NCBI GenBank assembly: GCA_020440645.1
Contig: JAGRNR010000012.1
Coordinates: 1-64,000, forward strand
DNA: 64,000 nucleotides
Reading direction: 5' to 3'
Origin: JAHEFU01 sp020440645
GTDB taxonomy: Bacteria; 4484-113; JAFGCY01
Shown: in pieces, positions 49,401-56,744 of the stretch
Layout: each line of letters starts with the position of its first letter
How positions within the stretch are numbered: the first letter of the stretch is position 1
The notes under the pieces: generated by a model
The model's database searches: none
What the model saw: the letters and a program-made list of their open reading frames with translations, nothing else
Told to the model about the DNA's origin: nothing
Position numbers and translations under genes: made by a program

Positions 49401-49512
49401 TGGCCGCCGGAGTAAGTCTCGTTTGGATTCCCTCGTTGGAACCTGGTTTGGCTCCTCCTCCGCAGGCAGTGAGCAGGCTGATCACAAGCAGCAGGACAGT
49501 CAAAATGCGCAT
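46414..49512 (-). CDS. Large EPND/PPC-repeat lipoprotein, paralogue 1
   Basis: A 1,032-residue lipoprotein (lipobox LLTAC, cysteine 17). Residues about 30-190 are a beta-domain with YWIGIADYSSGRWEWLG. A carboxypeptidase-regulatory-like sandwich follows (NVIGVVLDMEDNPVAGALVT to FFPAAQNF). PPC (pre-peptidase C-terminal) modules begin at EPNDFQENRY (about 288), EPNDDKANAT (about 500), EPNDDLLGAA (about 710) and EPNDNAIAAA (about 910), each with a DxYxF strand and a glycine-rich Y(Y/L)xVxV strand, and separated by further sandwiches. The conserved acidic loop PGDGDDGLYEE follows module 1. No protease domain is present. It is probably surface-exposed; GAGAGG precedes the start. Confidence 0.8.
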   Translation of the reverse strand: MRILTVLLLVISLLTACGGGAKPGSNEGIQTRLTPAAIEDTAAGTEIFRAALPQDGSFIPTRVPAISSLSQDGAGYHDASNDVSKAGFLATFTPNGQSEFAIWRFPGTPQDSIGLVNVAITTADPGSHYWIGIADYSSGRWEWLGSEGEGSSFSTPLVGNPGQHSSPAGFVYVAVLADEDPVFSVESVSIDYLNRYNVIGVVLDMEDNPVAGALVTTNLLDPQAVLTEPDGSFTLNAIPNGNWTLMASISGYEFFPAAQNFTVADADLAGIELRCSPKTSGFVETDAFEPNDFQENRYDFGAGPLLDATLSILDDEIDCYAFSIPAEGWYYVQYVGDDGILFPGLQLFVDPNKDATYSNDVLYGANWIGYYFQRSGEYIVKVDCQGGGGSYSLSIHSGQPQEMLVYLGDDGGPGDGDDGLYEELYTTTMTVEVDGVTSTMATEGTGSIYHRHIPPFEAVITPLDPQYVFSPLSTTHDFSTGPLNYDFNMQGTAPTDTMEPNDDKANATPLSLPLAAPVEGWIGGYDLTNGDDYDYFSFEVPGGQHLMARLRFPEHTPRDFYSSGQIRLRDAADSNITLDKFGVTGMQARSRNPLDAGTYYLEVFMEGTLLPYELDVASYDPVYLSANYMLDGKPLDDAELAVQIEVGGYTDIDSAGADGIASIDIAFMPGERVFVSHQRHGTDFNPAYEWVQFSNSDIQLTPTASIGKDSHEPNDDLLGAASVDWPDEFEATISSDYDLYDNYLLALDDAYPLAISIQSDSQDITYRTRIYDSPAFSLLYSHEEQGSHSFYFDADAAGDYIVQVAVSGQGESTYSLSLDKAGFPVHNISGSLDHGVMNEGYSYMHVVNHTTGYAVDAFTNGYDLGYYPDGNYEIEWQIANRSVVPAGKVPVVVSGSDVVQDFTASFSDNDSLEPNDNAIAAAVISLPFSVSATLDGDDDNKPMGRDSSDYHKYVADTDGLLQVVVTPWENSPVNFSLLIAEQFWSSTVNKGKRDTPNGAQMARWPVTNGQTYYIIVSGGEDLAYTIEAELIP

Positions 49513-49584
49513 CTGGAACCTCTCAGTAGAACATTTCTTGCAGGTGACTACATTTTAGCGAATACCGGGATGGGCTTGCCGGCG
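49415..49584. repeat. Upstream/signal-peptide segment duplicated at 52604-52773
   Basis: About 165 bp covering the promoter, leader and first 30 codons of paralogue 1 is nearly identical to the segment at 52604-52773. The rest of the two genes is much more divergent, so this is recent duplication, gene conversion or strong constraint. Confidence 0.75.
49552..49557 (-). promoter_or_regulatory. Probable -10 box of lipoprotein paralogue 1
   Basis: TAAAAT on the minus strand, 39 bases upstream of the start, within the segment duplicated upstream of paralogue 2. Confidence 0.45.
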
Positions 49585-49601
49585 GTGAATCCCTACTGCT
49601 G

Positions 49602-52600
49602 CTATGGAATGATCACGATATCAAGCTGATAACGAAGATCGACGTTGCCACTTACCTGGACAAAGTAAGTCTGGCCACTGACTACCGGATATCGCAGCAA
49701 CTGGCTGCTGCCATCCACGCTGATTTTGCCTTCCGTCAGATGAATACTGGACGGACCTTCTGACAAAGCCAGGCTGTATCTGGACGGGTTCAGTTCCTGA
49801 TGCTTCACGCTGGCTTCAAGCGTACCATCTGAAGTGGCAACAAACTCGTAATAATCCTTGGTGTCCCGGCCTGATGGCAGATAGTCATTGTCATTGTCCA
49901 GGCTTGCGAAGATGGTTGCAGGAAGCGAGACTGATGCGGCAGTGAAGCTGGTATCGTTCGGTTCGAGGTCATCCTTGTCACTGTAAACAGCGCTGAAGTC
50001 CAGCACGACATCTGCTCCGCTGATCGCAACGGGTACCTTGCCGGAGGGCGTGACATTGCGGTTGGCAATCTGCCACTGCATCTCCTGGACACCATTTGGG
50101 TAATAACCAAACAGGTAATCAGCGAAGTATGTTTCCTTGTATTCGCCAGTGCTGTGGTTGATGAGATATGAATCAGTGTATAACTCCGATGGCTCACCAT
50201 TGTCCACCGTGCCACTGATGCTGTAGACATCAAAGCCGGCCTTGTCAACCTGCAGATTGTATGAAGCCTCGCCACCGATGACTTCAATTGCAATCAAGTA
50301 TTCTCCGGCAGTGTCCGCACGGAAAAAGAATGAATGATTCCCGGTACCCGTGTGATCGAGGAGCTGCTGCACTGGGTCTGCACTTAACACAGTGACATCG
50401 AATTCAATGTCCTGCTCGTTTGTCGAGAGGGTGAATATCAACGAACCAGGATCATCCAGGGTAAAGCCGTAGTGGTCGCCGCCGTCAGTGTTACTGCTGA
50501 TTGTGGCGTCAAGATTCACTGGGAAGGGCTGCACAGATGCATCTTCCAGAATGTCATTGGGTTCGTGATTGTCCTGTGCAAGGCTGATAACAGGTGCAAG
50601 CTGGATGTCAGAATTGCCGAACTCAACCCATTCATATGCTGGCTCGAACTGCATGCCGAAGCGTTCGTGGTGTACGAATATCCGTTCACCGGGCATGTAA
50701 TCCACATTGGACTCTGCAAGTCCTTCATCTGAGTATTCGTGCTCTGTGTATTCCTGGTCAGCAGACTGAGTGTGGAAAACGCATTCATCCAGTGGCGTGC
50801 CATTCAGCTCATAATAGGCTGAGAGCCTGACGGGGTCATACTCGTAGATTTCCAGCTCATAGGCCATCAGTGCGCCTTCCATGAACAGGCGGAGGACATA
50901 GTTGCCTTCGCTAAGCGGACCGTTGGTCCTACCCTCAAGATGTGTACCGCTCATATCGTCAAAGCCTATGTTGACGTCACTTGAATCATACAGGTCGAAA
51001 TATCCTGCATCAGGATATTCAGCAGGTCCATTCCCGGGGAACCGGGCACGGAACATCACGTGCTTGCCTTCCTGTACGTCAAAACTGAAGTAGTCATAGG
51101 AATCATTGCCAGTCAGGTCGTAACCACCAATCCAGCCAGATACGGGTGTTTCCAGGGGAAGGTTGACCGGTGTGGCGCTGGCTGAGTCGTCGTTCGGTTC
51201 CATGTCGTCAACCGGAGCTGTTGCTGACATATCGAAGTCCTGTCCGACCAGAGGACCAGATGAGAAATCATGCAGTATGGATTCAGGGCTGAAAGTGTAC
51301 ACCGATGAAACAGGGCGGACCGTGGCTGGCAACGGTGCCACCTGCTTGTTGTTGATGGTTCCAGTACCGGCTGTTACCATGACTGTCGTGAAATCTGCGT
51401 ATTCCAGGCGGACCAGGCTGGTATAAAGTTCCTCATACAGGCCGTCGTCTCCGTCTCCGGGATCTCCTGAGTCGTAGAGGTCAACCTCGCAGAGCTCAGG
51501 CCGGCCGCTATGCAGGCTGAGGTCGTAGAATCCACCGCCACCCTCGCAGTTGACCTCGACATGGTACTTGCCGGCGCGTGGGAAGTAGTATCCGACGACA
51601 GTTGTTCCATACAATACGTAAGAGCTGCTTGATTCGGTTGATGAGTATCTGTCATTGAATAGCTGCAGGCTTGGGAAAAGGATGTTCTCATCACCGTCAA
51701 AGCGGATGTAATACCAATCTTCACTCGGGACAATGAAACTGTAGAAGTCGGATTCGTCATCAAGGATGCTGATGGACGCACCATTCAATGGACTTGTACC
51801 CATGTCATGCTCATTGGCGAATGCATCGTTGGGTTCAAACTCATCGCTGCCGACGAATCCACTCTTCTGGGGATTTCCCCGCAGCTCGAGACCGCTCAGA
51901 TCCGCTCCGTCCACTGTAAACATCGTTGCTGCGGGAAAGAACTGAAAACCGTCCAGTGTAGCCATAATGGCCCAGTTGCCATTCGGGATGGCTGAAAGGC
52001 TGAAACTACCGTCGACAGAACTGAGCACAGACTGCGGATCAAGCAGGTTTGTCGTCACCAACGCGCCTTCAACTGGGTTGTACTGCATGTCCAGCACGAT
52101 TCCGCTTACGTTGAAGCGTTCAAGATACTCGATCGTGATACTTCCAACACTGATGCCGGCTTCGCTGTCAACCAGTACCGCAATATAGATGTATCCGGCA
52201 GGTGAGCTGTGCTGGCCTGGGCTGCCGGCTAGGTCCGTTTCGAAGTTGCTGCCATCCGACACCCCACCGCGCCAGTCCCAGCGACTGCTTGAGTAGTCAG
52301 CAACTGCCACCCAGTAGCTGGCCCCGGGATCCGCGCTGTCAATTGACACACTTACGTTGCCGATGCTGTCCTGGGCAGTGCCCTCAAAGCGCCAGATCGC
52401 ATATTCACTGGACCCGGCAGCCGGGTTATAGTCTGCTGAGCCTGCGCCGGCAGAGACATTGGCGCTCGCCTCATCGAAATTGGAGCCGGGTTTGCTCAGG
52501 CTGGAGACTGCGGGAACCCTGTACGCGGCAAAACTGCCGTCCTGCGGCAGCGCGGCCAGGAAAACTTCGGTTCCCGCAGCGGCACCCTCGACAACTGCTG

Positions 52601-52703
52601 GTGTAAGTCTCGATTGGATCCCCAGGTTGGAACCTGGTTTGGCCCCTCCTCCGCAGGCAGTGAGCAGGCTGATCACAAGCAGCAGGACAGTCAGAATGCG
52701 CAT
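49602..52703 (-). CDS. Large EPND/PPC-repeat lipoprotein, paralogue 2
   Basis: A 1,033-residue paralogue with the same signal (MRILTVLLLVISLLTACGGG) as paralogue 1. The N-terminal domain has YWVAVADYSSSRWDWRG and YIYIAVLVDSEAG. The first regulatory-like sandwich is FNVSGIVLDMQYNPVEGALV. PPC modules begin EPNDAFANEH, EPNDDSASAT, EPNDILEDAS and EPNDTSFTAA. The acidic loop is PGDGDDGLYEELY. Linking sandwiches end in DFDMSA or DFSAV, the last strand before each module. Base composition is slightly lower in GC than the other paralogues. Confidence 0.8.
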   Translation of the reverse strand: MRILTVLLLVISLLTACGGGAKPGSNLGIQSRLTPAVVEGAAAGTEVFLAALPQDGSFAAYRVPAVSSLSKPGSNFDEASANVSAGAGSADYNPAAGSSEYAIWRFEGTAQDSIGNVSVSIDSADPGASYWVAVADYSSSRWDWRGGVSDGSNFETDLAGSPGQHSSPAGYIYIAVLVDSEAGISVGSITIEYLERFNVSGIVLDMQYNPVEGALVTTNLLDPQSVLSSVDGSFSLSAIPNGNWAIMATLDGFQFFPAATMFTVDGADLSGLELRGNPQKSGFVGSDEFEPNDAFANEHDMGTSPLNGASISILDDESDFYSFIVPSEDWYYIRFDGDENILFPSLQLFNDRYSSTESSSSYVLYGTTVVGYYFPRAGKYHVEVNCEGGGGFYDLSLHSGRPELCEVDLYDSGDPGDGDDGLYEELYTSLVRLEYADFTTVMVTAGTGTINNKQVAPLPATVRPVSSVYTFSPESILHDFSSGPLVGQDFDMSATAPVDDMEPNDDSASATPVNLPLETPVSGWIGGYDLTGNDSYDYFSFDVQEGKHVMFRARFPGNGPAEYPDAGYFDLYDSSDVNIGFDDMSGTHLEGRTNGPLSEGNYVLRLFMEGALMAYELEIYEYDPVRLSAYYELNGTPLDECVFHTQSADQEYTEHEYSDEGLAESNVDYMPGERIFVHHERFGMQFEPAYEWVEFGNSDIQLAPVISLAQDNHEPNDILEDASVQPFPVNLDATISSNTDGGDHYGFTLDDPGSLIFTLSTNEQDIEFDVTVLSADPVQQLLDHTGTGNHSFFFRADTAGEYLIAIEVIGGEASYNLQVDKAGFDVYSISGTVDNGEPSELYTDSYLINHSTGEYKETYFADYLFGYYPNGVQEMQWQIANRNVTPSGKVPVAISGADVVLDFSAVYSDKDDLEPNDTSFTAASVSLPATIFASLDNDNDYLPSGRDTKDYYEFVATSDGTLEASVKHQELNPSRYSLALSEGPSSIHLTEGKISVDGSSQLLRYPVVSGQTYFVQVSGNVDLRYQLDIVIIP

Positions 52704-52773
52704 CCGGAACCTCTCAGTAGAACATTTCTTGCAGGTGACTACATTTTAGCGAATACCCGGATGGGCTTGCCGG
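52604..52773. repeat. Upstream/signal-peptide segment, copy 2
   Basis: Near-identical partner of 49415-49584; includes the TAAAAT box at 52743-52748 and the GAGAGG ribosome binding site. Confidence 0.75.
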
Positions 52774-52802
52774 AGGCTGTTCAGGCATCCATGCGGCCTT
52801 GC

Positions 52803-52808
52803 TATAAT
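52803..52808 (+). promoter_or_regulatory. -10 box for leaderless membrane-protein transcript
   Basis: TATAAT followed by six bases and the ATG at 52815. Confidence 0.6.
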
Positions 52809-52814
52809 CCGCCA

Positions 52815-53504
52815 ATGAACACAGCTGCAAGGATCCTGGCTGTGCAGCAGGCCGCCGGCCGCAGGGTTGCGCTTGTCATCAGCATCCTGATGGGACTGCT
52901 GGTCTGCATCCTGCTGATGTTCATTGCCACTTCCATAATGAAGAACACCACGGGTTTCACCCTGCGTGAACTTCCCTGGATGCTGGGGGGCTGGATCCTG
53001 CTCTCCGCATTGCTCGGCTGGCGGATCTTCGGCTGGTCACGAAGCTTGTTGCCACGCGCCGGCTCCATGCTGCAGGAAAGCCCGGCAACCGGCGAGCTGG
53101 CTGCCGGCGTCTACCTTGACAGGCAGGAAGTGCAGGTCAGCAGCTTTGGCAGGCAGGTGCCGATTACCCTGCCCGGAGTGCGTGGCATCCGGGAGCGGGG
53201 GCTGCCACTGCACCATGCACTGAACCGGCAGAGCAGCCAGTGCGACATGCTGGTGGGCAGCCTGGTCCCGCGCCAGCCGTTGTGGGGCTGGATGCTTGCA
53301 CTGCTCTTCTCCCTGCTGGTGCTTGCCGGGAAGCAACTGCCGGCGCGCCTGCCGGACCTGGACCTGCATGCACTGCAGGTGATTGCCAACCCGCTGATGA
53401 GCATGCTGCTGTTGTTCGTGCTGCTGGTGCTGCCTGTCGTGATCCGCCAGCAGGTCTGGCGCGAGGCCCTCTGCAGCGAGCTTGGAGACCGGCTGCGCAG
53501 CTGA
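52815..53504 (+). CDS. Four-span membrane protein, unknown
   Basis: A 229-residue protein on the strand opposite to the surrounding lipoprotein genes. Hydrophobic segments lie near residues 20-42 (LVISILMGLLVCILLMFIAT), 55-75, 158-176 (LWGWMLALLFSLLVLAG) and 193-212 (MSMLLLFVLLVLPVVI). A soluble beta-rich loop (about 88-135, AAGVYLDRQEVQVSSFGRQVPI) between pairs looks like a PH-like insertion. No family is recognised. Its leaderless promoter lies beside the promoter of paralogue 2, back to back. Confidence 0.7.
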   Translation: MNTAARILAVQQAAGRRVALVISILMGLLVCILLMFIATSIMKNTTGFTLRELPWMLGGWILLSALLGWRIFGWSRSLLPRAGSMLQESPATGELAAGVYLDRQEVQVSSFGRQVPITLPGVRGIRERGLPLHHALNRQSSQCDMLVGSLVPRQPLWGWMLALLFSLLVLAGKQLPARLPDLDLHALQVIANPLMSMLLLFVLLVLPVVIRQQVWREALCSELGDRLRS

Positions 53505-53547
53505 GCAGCTCCTCAAGGCAGGCCTCATTCCGTCAATCCGTTGATAC

Positions 53548-53570
53548 CGGCAGCCGACGCGGGGCTGCCG
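53548..53570. terminator. GC hairpin between convergent genes
   Basis: CGGCAGCC pairs perfectly with GGCTGCCG over a seven-base loop, between the membrane-protein gene and paralogue 3. No long T-run. Confidence 0.5.
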
Positions 53571-53585
53571 TTGCCAGTGCGCCAG

Positions 53586-56500
53586 CTAGAAGACGTATCC
53601 GGCCGTCAGGTCATACTCCAGGTCACCACCGTTGCTTACGATGATGTAGTAGGTCTTGCCGCTGATGACCGGGTAGCGGATCAGCTGCTCTCCGGTGACT
53701 GCGTTGCGCTTACCGCTGTTGACGGTGCTGGACCAGGAATCCTGCGCCAGCAACACCCGGAAACCGTCCGCCCAGTCCGCCGCGGGCTGGACCGTGATCT
53801 CGAACAGGCCGTCACTGCCCGCAGTGAACTTGTAGTAGTCGGAGCTGTCATTGCCCGGTCCGGCGTCGTTGTCATAATCCAGGCTGGCATGGAACGAGGC
53901 CGGAACCATCAGCTCGTACGCCACGCTTGAGTTGTTGTTTGGCTCACCGAAGTCGTGGTCCACGTAGGTGGCGCTGAAGTCCTGCACCACATCCGCAGTT
54001 GTCAGGTTGATCGTTGTCTTGCCGGCTGGTGTGATGCTCTTGTTGGCGGCCTGCCATTCCACCTCGTAGCTGCCCGCCGGATACCAGCCAAGACTGTATG
54101 CACCAGCTGACACGGGACTGACGGCGATACCGGCGGTATGGTTGACAACATAGGTGTTGAATGCATTTTCACCGACCACCCCCGTGTCAACGCTGCCGCT
54201 GATCTTGTAGACCGGCGCGGTCGCCTCACGGATGCGCAGCCTGTATTCGCATTCGCCTTCGATCCTTGCGCTGACCCGGAACCTGTAGTCATCAGCATTC
54301 TCAGCCCTGATGTAGCAATGCAGGTCGCCCTGCTGCTCGCTGCTGTACACGCTGTTGTTGTTGGAAACGCGCGTGACCGTGAAATCAGTGTGGCAGTCCT
54401 GGTCGGACACTTCGAGGAATATCTCCAGCGCTTCCCCGTCCAGGCCGTTGATCTGGTAGTTGTCAGCGTTGTCGGTGTCGCTGCTGGCGGAGGCATTCAG
54501 GTCAACGGGCAGCACAAGTTCCTTGCTTGTTCCGGTGCTGTAGTTCTCCTCATAATTGTCAAAGTCATAGCTGATCGCCGGGGCCAGGTTTATGTCACTG
54601 CCGCTGAATTCAACCCACTCATAGGCCGGATCAAACAGAAGTCCGTAGCGGCTGTAGCTGACCAATGCCCGTTCGCCATCCATGAAGAGGTAATCAAACT
54701 CACACAGTCCATTCCCAGCACTCTGATCCTCGGACCAGCTCTGGTCGGCGGTCAGCATGCTGGCAGATCCGTATTCGAGTGCTTCAGCATCGAGTGTCAT
54801 CCCGACAGTCAGCATGCGGGGCTCGAACTCAACGACCTCCAGCTCGTACCGCATCACGGGGCCTTCCATGAACACACGCAGGAAGTAGGTCCCGGCGTCC
54901 AGCGGGTCGGTGCTGCGCTTATGCAGGATGAGATCTGAATAGTTATTGGTTGGCACATTGCCCTGGCTTTCGTCATACAGGTCGATGTATCCGGCGTCCG
55001 GATAGGAGCCTGGACCGTTTTCGGGGAAACGGACCCTGGCCATCAGGTGCTTGCCGCCCTGCACCTCGAACTTGTAGAAGTCGTAGGAATCCTCATTCGT
55101 CAGGTCAAAGCCGCCGATCCAGCCCTCCAGCGGCTCCGCCATTGGCAGGCTGAGTACGCTTGCCTCGGCGAAGTCATTGTTGGGTTCCATATCGTCAATC
55201 GGAGCTGCCGCAGACACATTGAAGTCAAAGCCGCTCAGCGGCCCGCTGGAGAAGTCATGCTCCACGAAGGGCGGGTCAAATGTGTAGAGCGGACTGATTG
55301 GCGTGATGGTTGCCAGTACCGGCGGAATATGCTTATGCACCGCAGTCCCTGTGCCAAAGCTCGTGGCGTAACCCTTCACGTCGTCAAAAGAGATCTCCAC
55401 CCGGGTCATGTAGAGTTCCTCATTCAGTCCGTCACCACCGTCATCGATGCTGCCGTCATCCCCGAGGTATACATTCATCAATTGTGTCTGGCCGGCGTGC
55501 AGGCTGAGGCTGTACTCACCTCCGCCGCCCTCGCATCCCAGCTCCACTACATAGTTGCCGGCGCGCGGGAAATAGTAGCCGAGCCAGTTGGCCCCATATA
55601 CGGAGGAAGTACAGGAAACGGTGTCCTGGAAACCATCCACATGCATGATCAGGCTGGGGAAGAGGATGCTGTCATCGCCTTCGTACTGGATGTAGTACCA
55701 GCCCTGGGCGGGAACCGGGAACTGGTAGAAGTCCTTCGGGTCGTCGAGGATGCTGAGCGTGGCAGTCGGCGGGGTGCCGCCGGTATCACTCGCATTGTCA
55801 TACAGGTTGTTCGGTTCATAGGGGTCGTCCCCGACCCAGCCGCTGACCTGCGGGTTGCCGCGCAGTTCCAGGCCCTCCACGTTGGCATCGGCGACATTGA
55901 CCGTCACCATCGCCGGGCTGAACTGGTAGCCGTCCAACGCAACCATTACCGTCCAGTTGCCATTCGGGACTCCATGCAGGGTGAATCCACCGTTGGGTCC
56001 GGTCAGCACCGGTTCCGAATCAAGCAGGTTCGTGGTGATGAGCGCCATGCCGAGCGGCTGGTCCAGCATGTCCAGCACGACACCGCTCACGTCGTAGCGC
56101 TGCAGGTATTCGATCGACACATCATAGACACTGAAGGCCACGTCGCTGTCCGCCAGCACCGCTACATAGATGTAGCCTGCCGGGGAGCTGTGCTGCCCGG
56201 CGCTGCCGTTGAGCTGGAACAGGAATTCATCGCCTTCCGCAGCATGCCCGAGCCAGTCCCAGCGTCCGGTGGAATAGTCCGCAACAGCGATCCAGAAACT
56301 CGTGCCGGGGCCGCCATCGCCATAGTCAATCTGTACGCTGCCAACACTGTCCTGCGGTGTGCCGGCGAAGCGCCAGATCGCGTACTCGCTGGCCCCTGCC
56401 GGGGCAAACTCCGCATCCAGGCCAGCGGCCGCCACGTTAGCGGACGCCTCGTTGAATTCACTGCCTGACTGGGAAAGGCTGGACACCGCCGGCACGCGCA

Positions 56501-56678
56501 CCGGGTTGAATTCCCCCTCCGCCGGCAGGGTGGCATTGAAGAGCTCGGTGCCCGCTGCGTTGTCAAGCACGGCAGCCGGAACCAGCGCACTCTGTGCATG
56601 CAGGTTGGTGGCATCCCGTCCGCCGCAGGAAGCAAGCAAAAGCATTGCCAGCAGCATCACGATCATTCTCAGTTTCAT
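53586..56678 (-). CDS. Large EPND/PPC-repeat lipoprotein, paralogue 3
   Basis: A 1,030-residue lipoprotein with lipobox LLLASC and GAGGA seven bases before the start. N-terminal domain: FWIAVADYSTGRWDWLG. Regulatory-like sandwich: YDVSGVVLDMLDQPLGMALI. PPC modules start EPNNLYDNAS, EPNNDFAEAS, a degenerate third (YEENYSTGTSKELVLP) and EPNNNSSVAY. The acidic loop is altered to SIDDGGDGLNEELYM. Thus this copy has lost the EPND motif in module 3 while keeping overall length, suggesting relaxed constraint on that module. Confidence 0.8.
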   Translation of the reverse strand: MKLRMIVMLLAMLLLASCGGRDATNLHAQSALVPAAVLDNAAGTELFNATLPAEGEFNPVRVPAVSSLSQSGSEFNEASANVAAAGLDAEFAPAGASEYAIWRFAGTPQDSVGSVQIDYGDGGPGTSFWIAVADYSTGRWDWLGHAAEGDEFLFQLNGSAGQHSSPAGYIYVAVLADSDVAFSVYDVSIEYLQRYDVSGVVLDMLDQPLGMALITTNLLDSEPVLTGPNGGFTLHGVPNGNWTVMVALDGYQFSPAMVTVNVADANVEGLELRGNPQVSGWVGDDPYEPNNLYDNASDTGGTPPTATLSILDDPKDFYQFPVPAQGWYYIQYEGDDSILFPSLIMHVDGFQDTVSCTSSVYGANWLGYYFPRAGNYVVELGCEGGGGEYSLSLHAGQTQLMNVYLGDDGSIDDGGDGLNEELYMTRVEISFDDVKGYATSFGTGTAVHKHIPPVLATITPISPLYTFDPPFVEHDFSSGPLSGFDFNVSAAAPIDDMEPNNDFAEASVLSLPMAEPLEGWIGGFDLTNEDSYDFYKFEVQGGKHLMARVRFPENGPGSYPDAGYIDLYDESQGNVPTNNYSDLILHKRSTDPLDAGTYFLRVFMEGPVMRYELEVVEFEPRMLTVGMTLDAEALEYGSASMLTADQSWSEDQSAGNGLCEFDYLFMDGERALVSYSRYGLLFDPAYEWVEFSGSDINLAPAISYDFDNYEENYSTGTSKELVLPVDLNASASSDTDNADNYQINGLDGEALEIFLEVSDQDCHTDFTVTRVSNNNSVYSSEQQGDLHCYIRAENADDYRFRVSARIEGECEYRLRIREATAPVYKISGSVDTGVVGENAFNTYVVNHTAGIAVSPVSAGAYSLGWYPAGSYEVEWQAANKSITPAGKTTINLTTADVVQDFSATYVDHDFGEPNNNSSVAYELMVPASFHASLDYDNDAGPGNDSSDYYKFTAGSDGLFEITVQPAADWADGFRVLLAQDSWSSTVNSGKRNAVTGEQLIRYPVISGKTYYIIVSNGGDLEYDLTAGYVF

Positions 56679-56744
56679 CTTCTGTTCCTCAGAGTTCAGT
56701 TGTCAAACCGGTGCTGGTGCCGCAGTATGCACCATTTCACGCCT

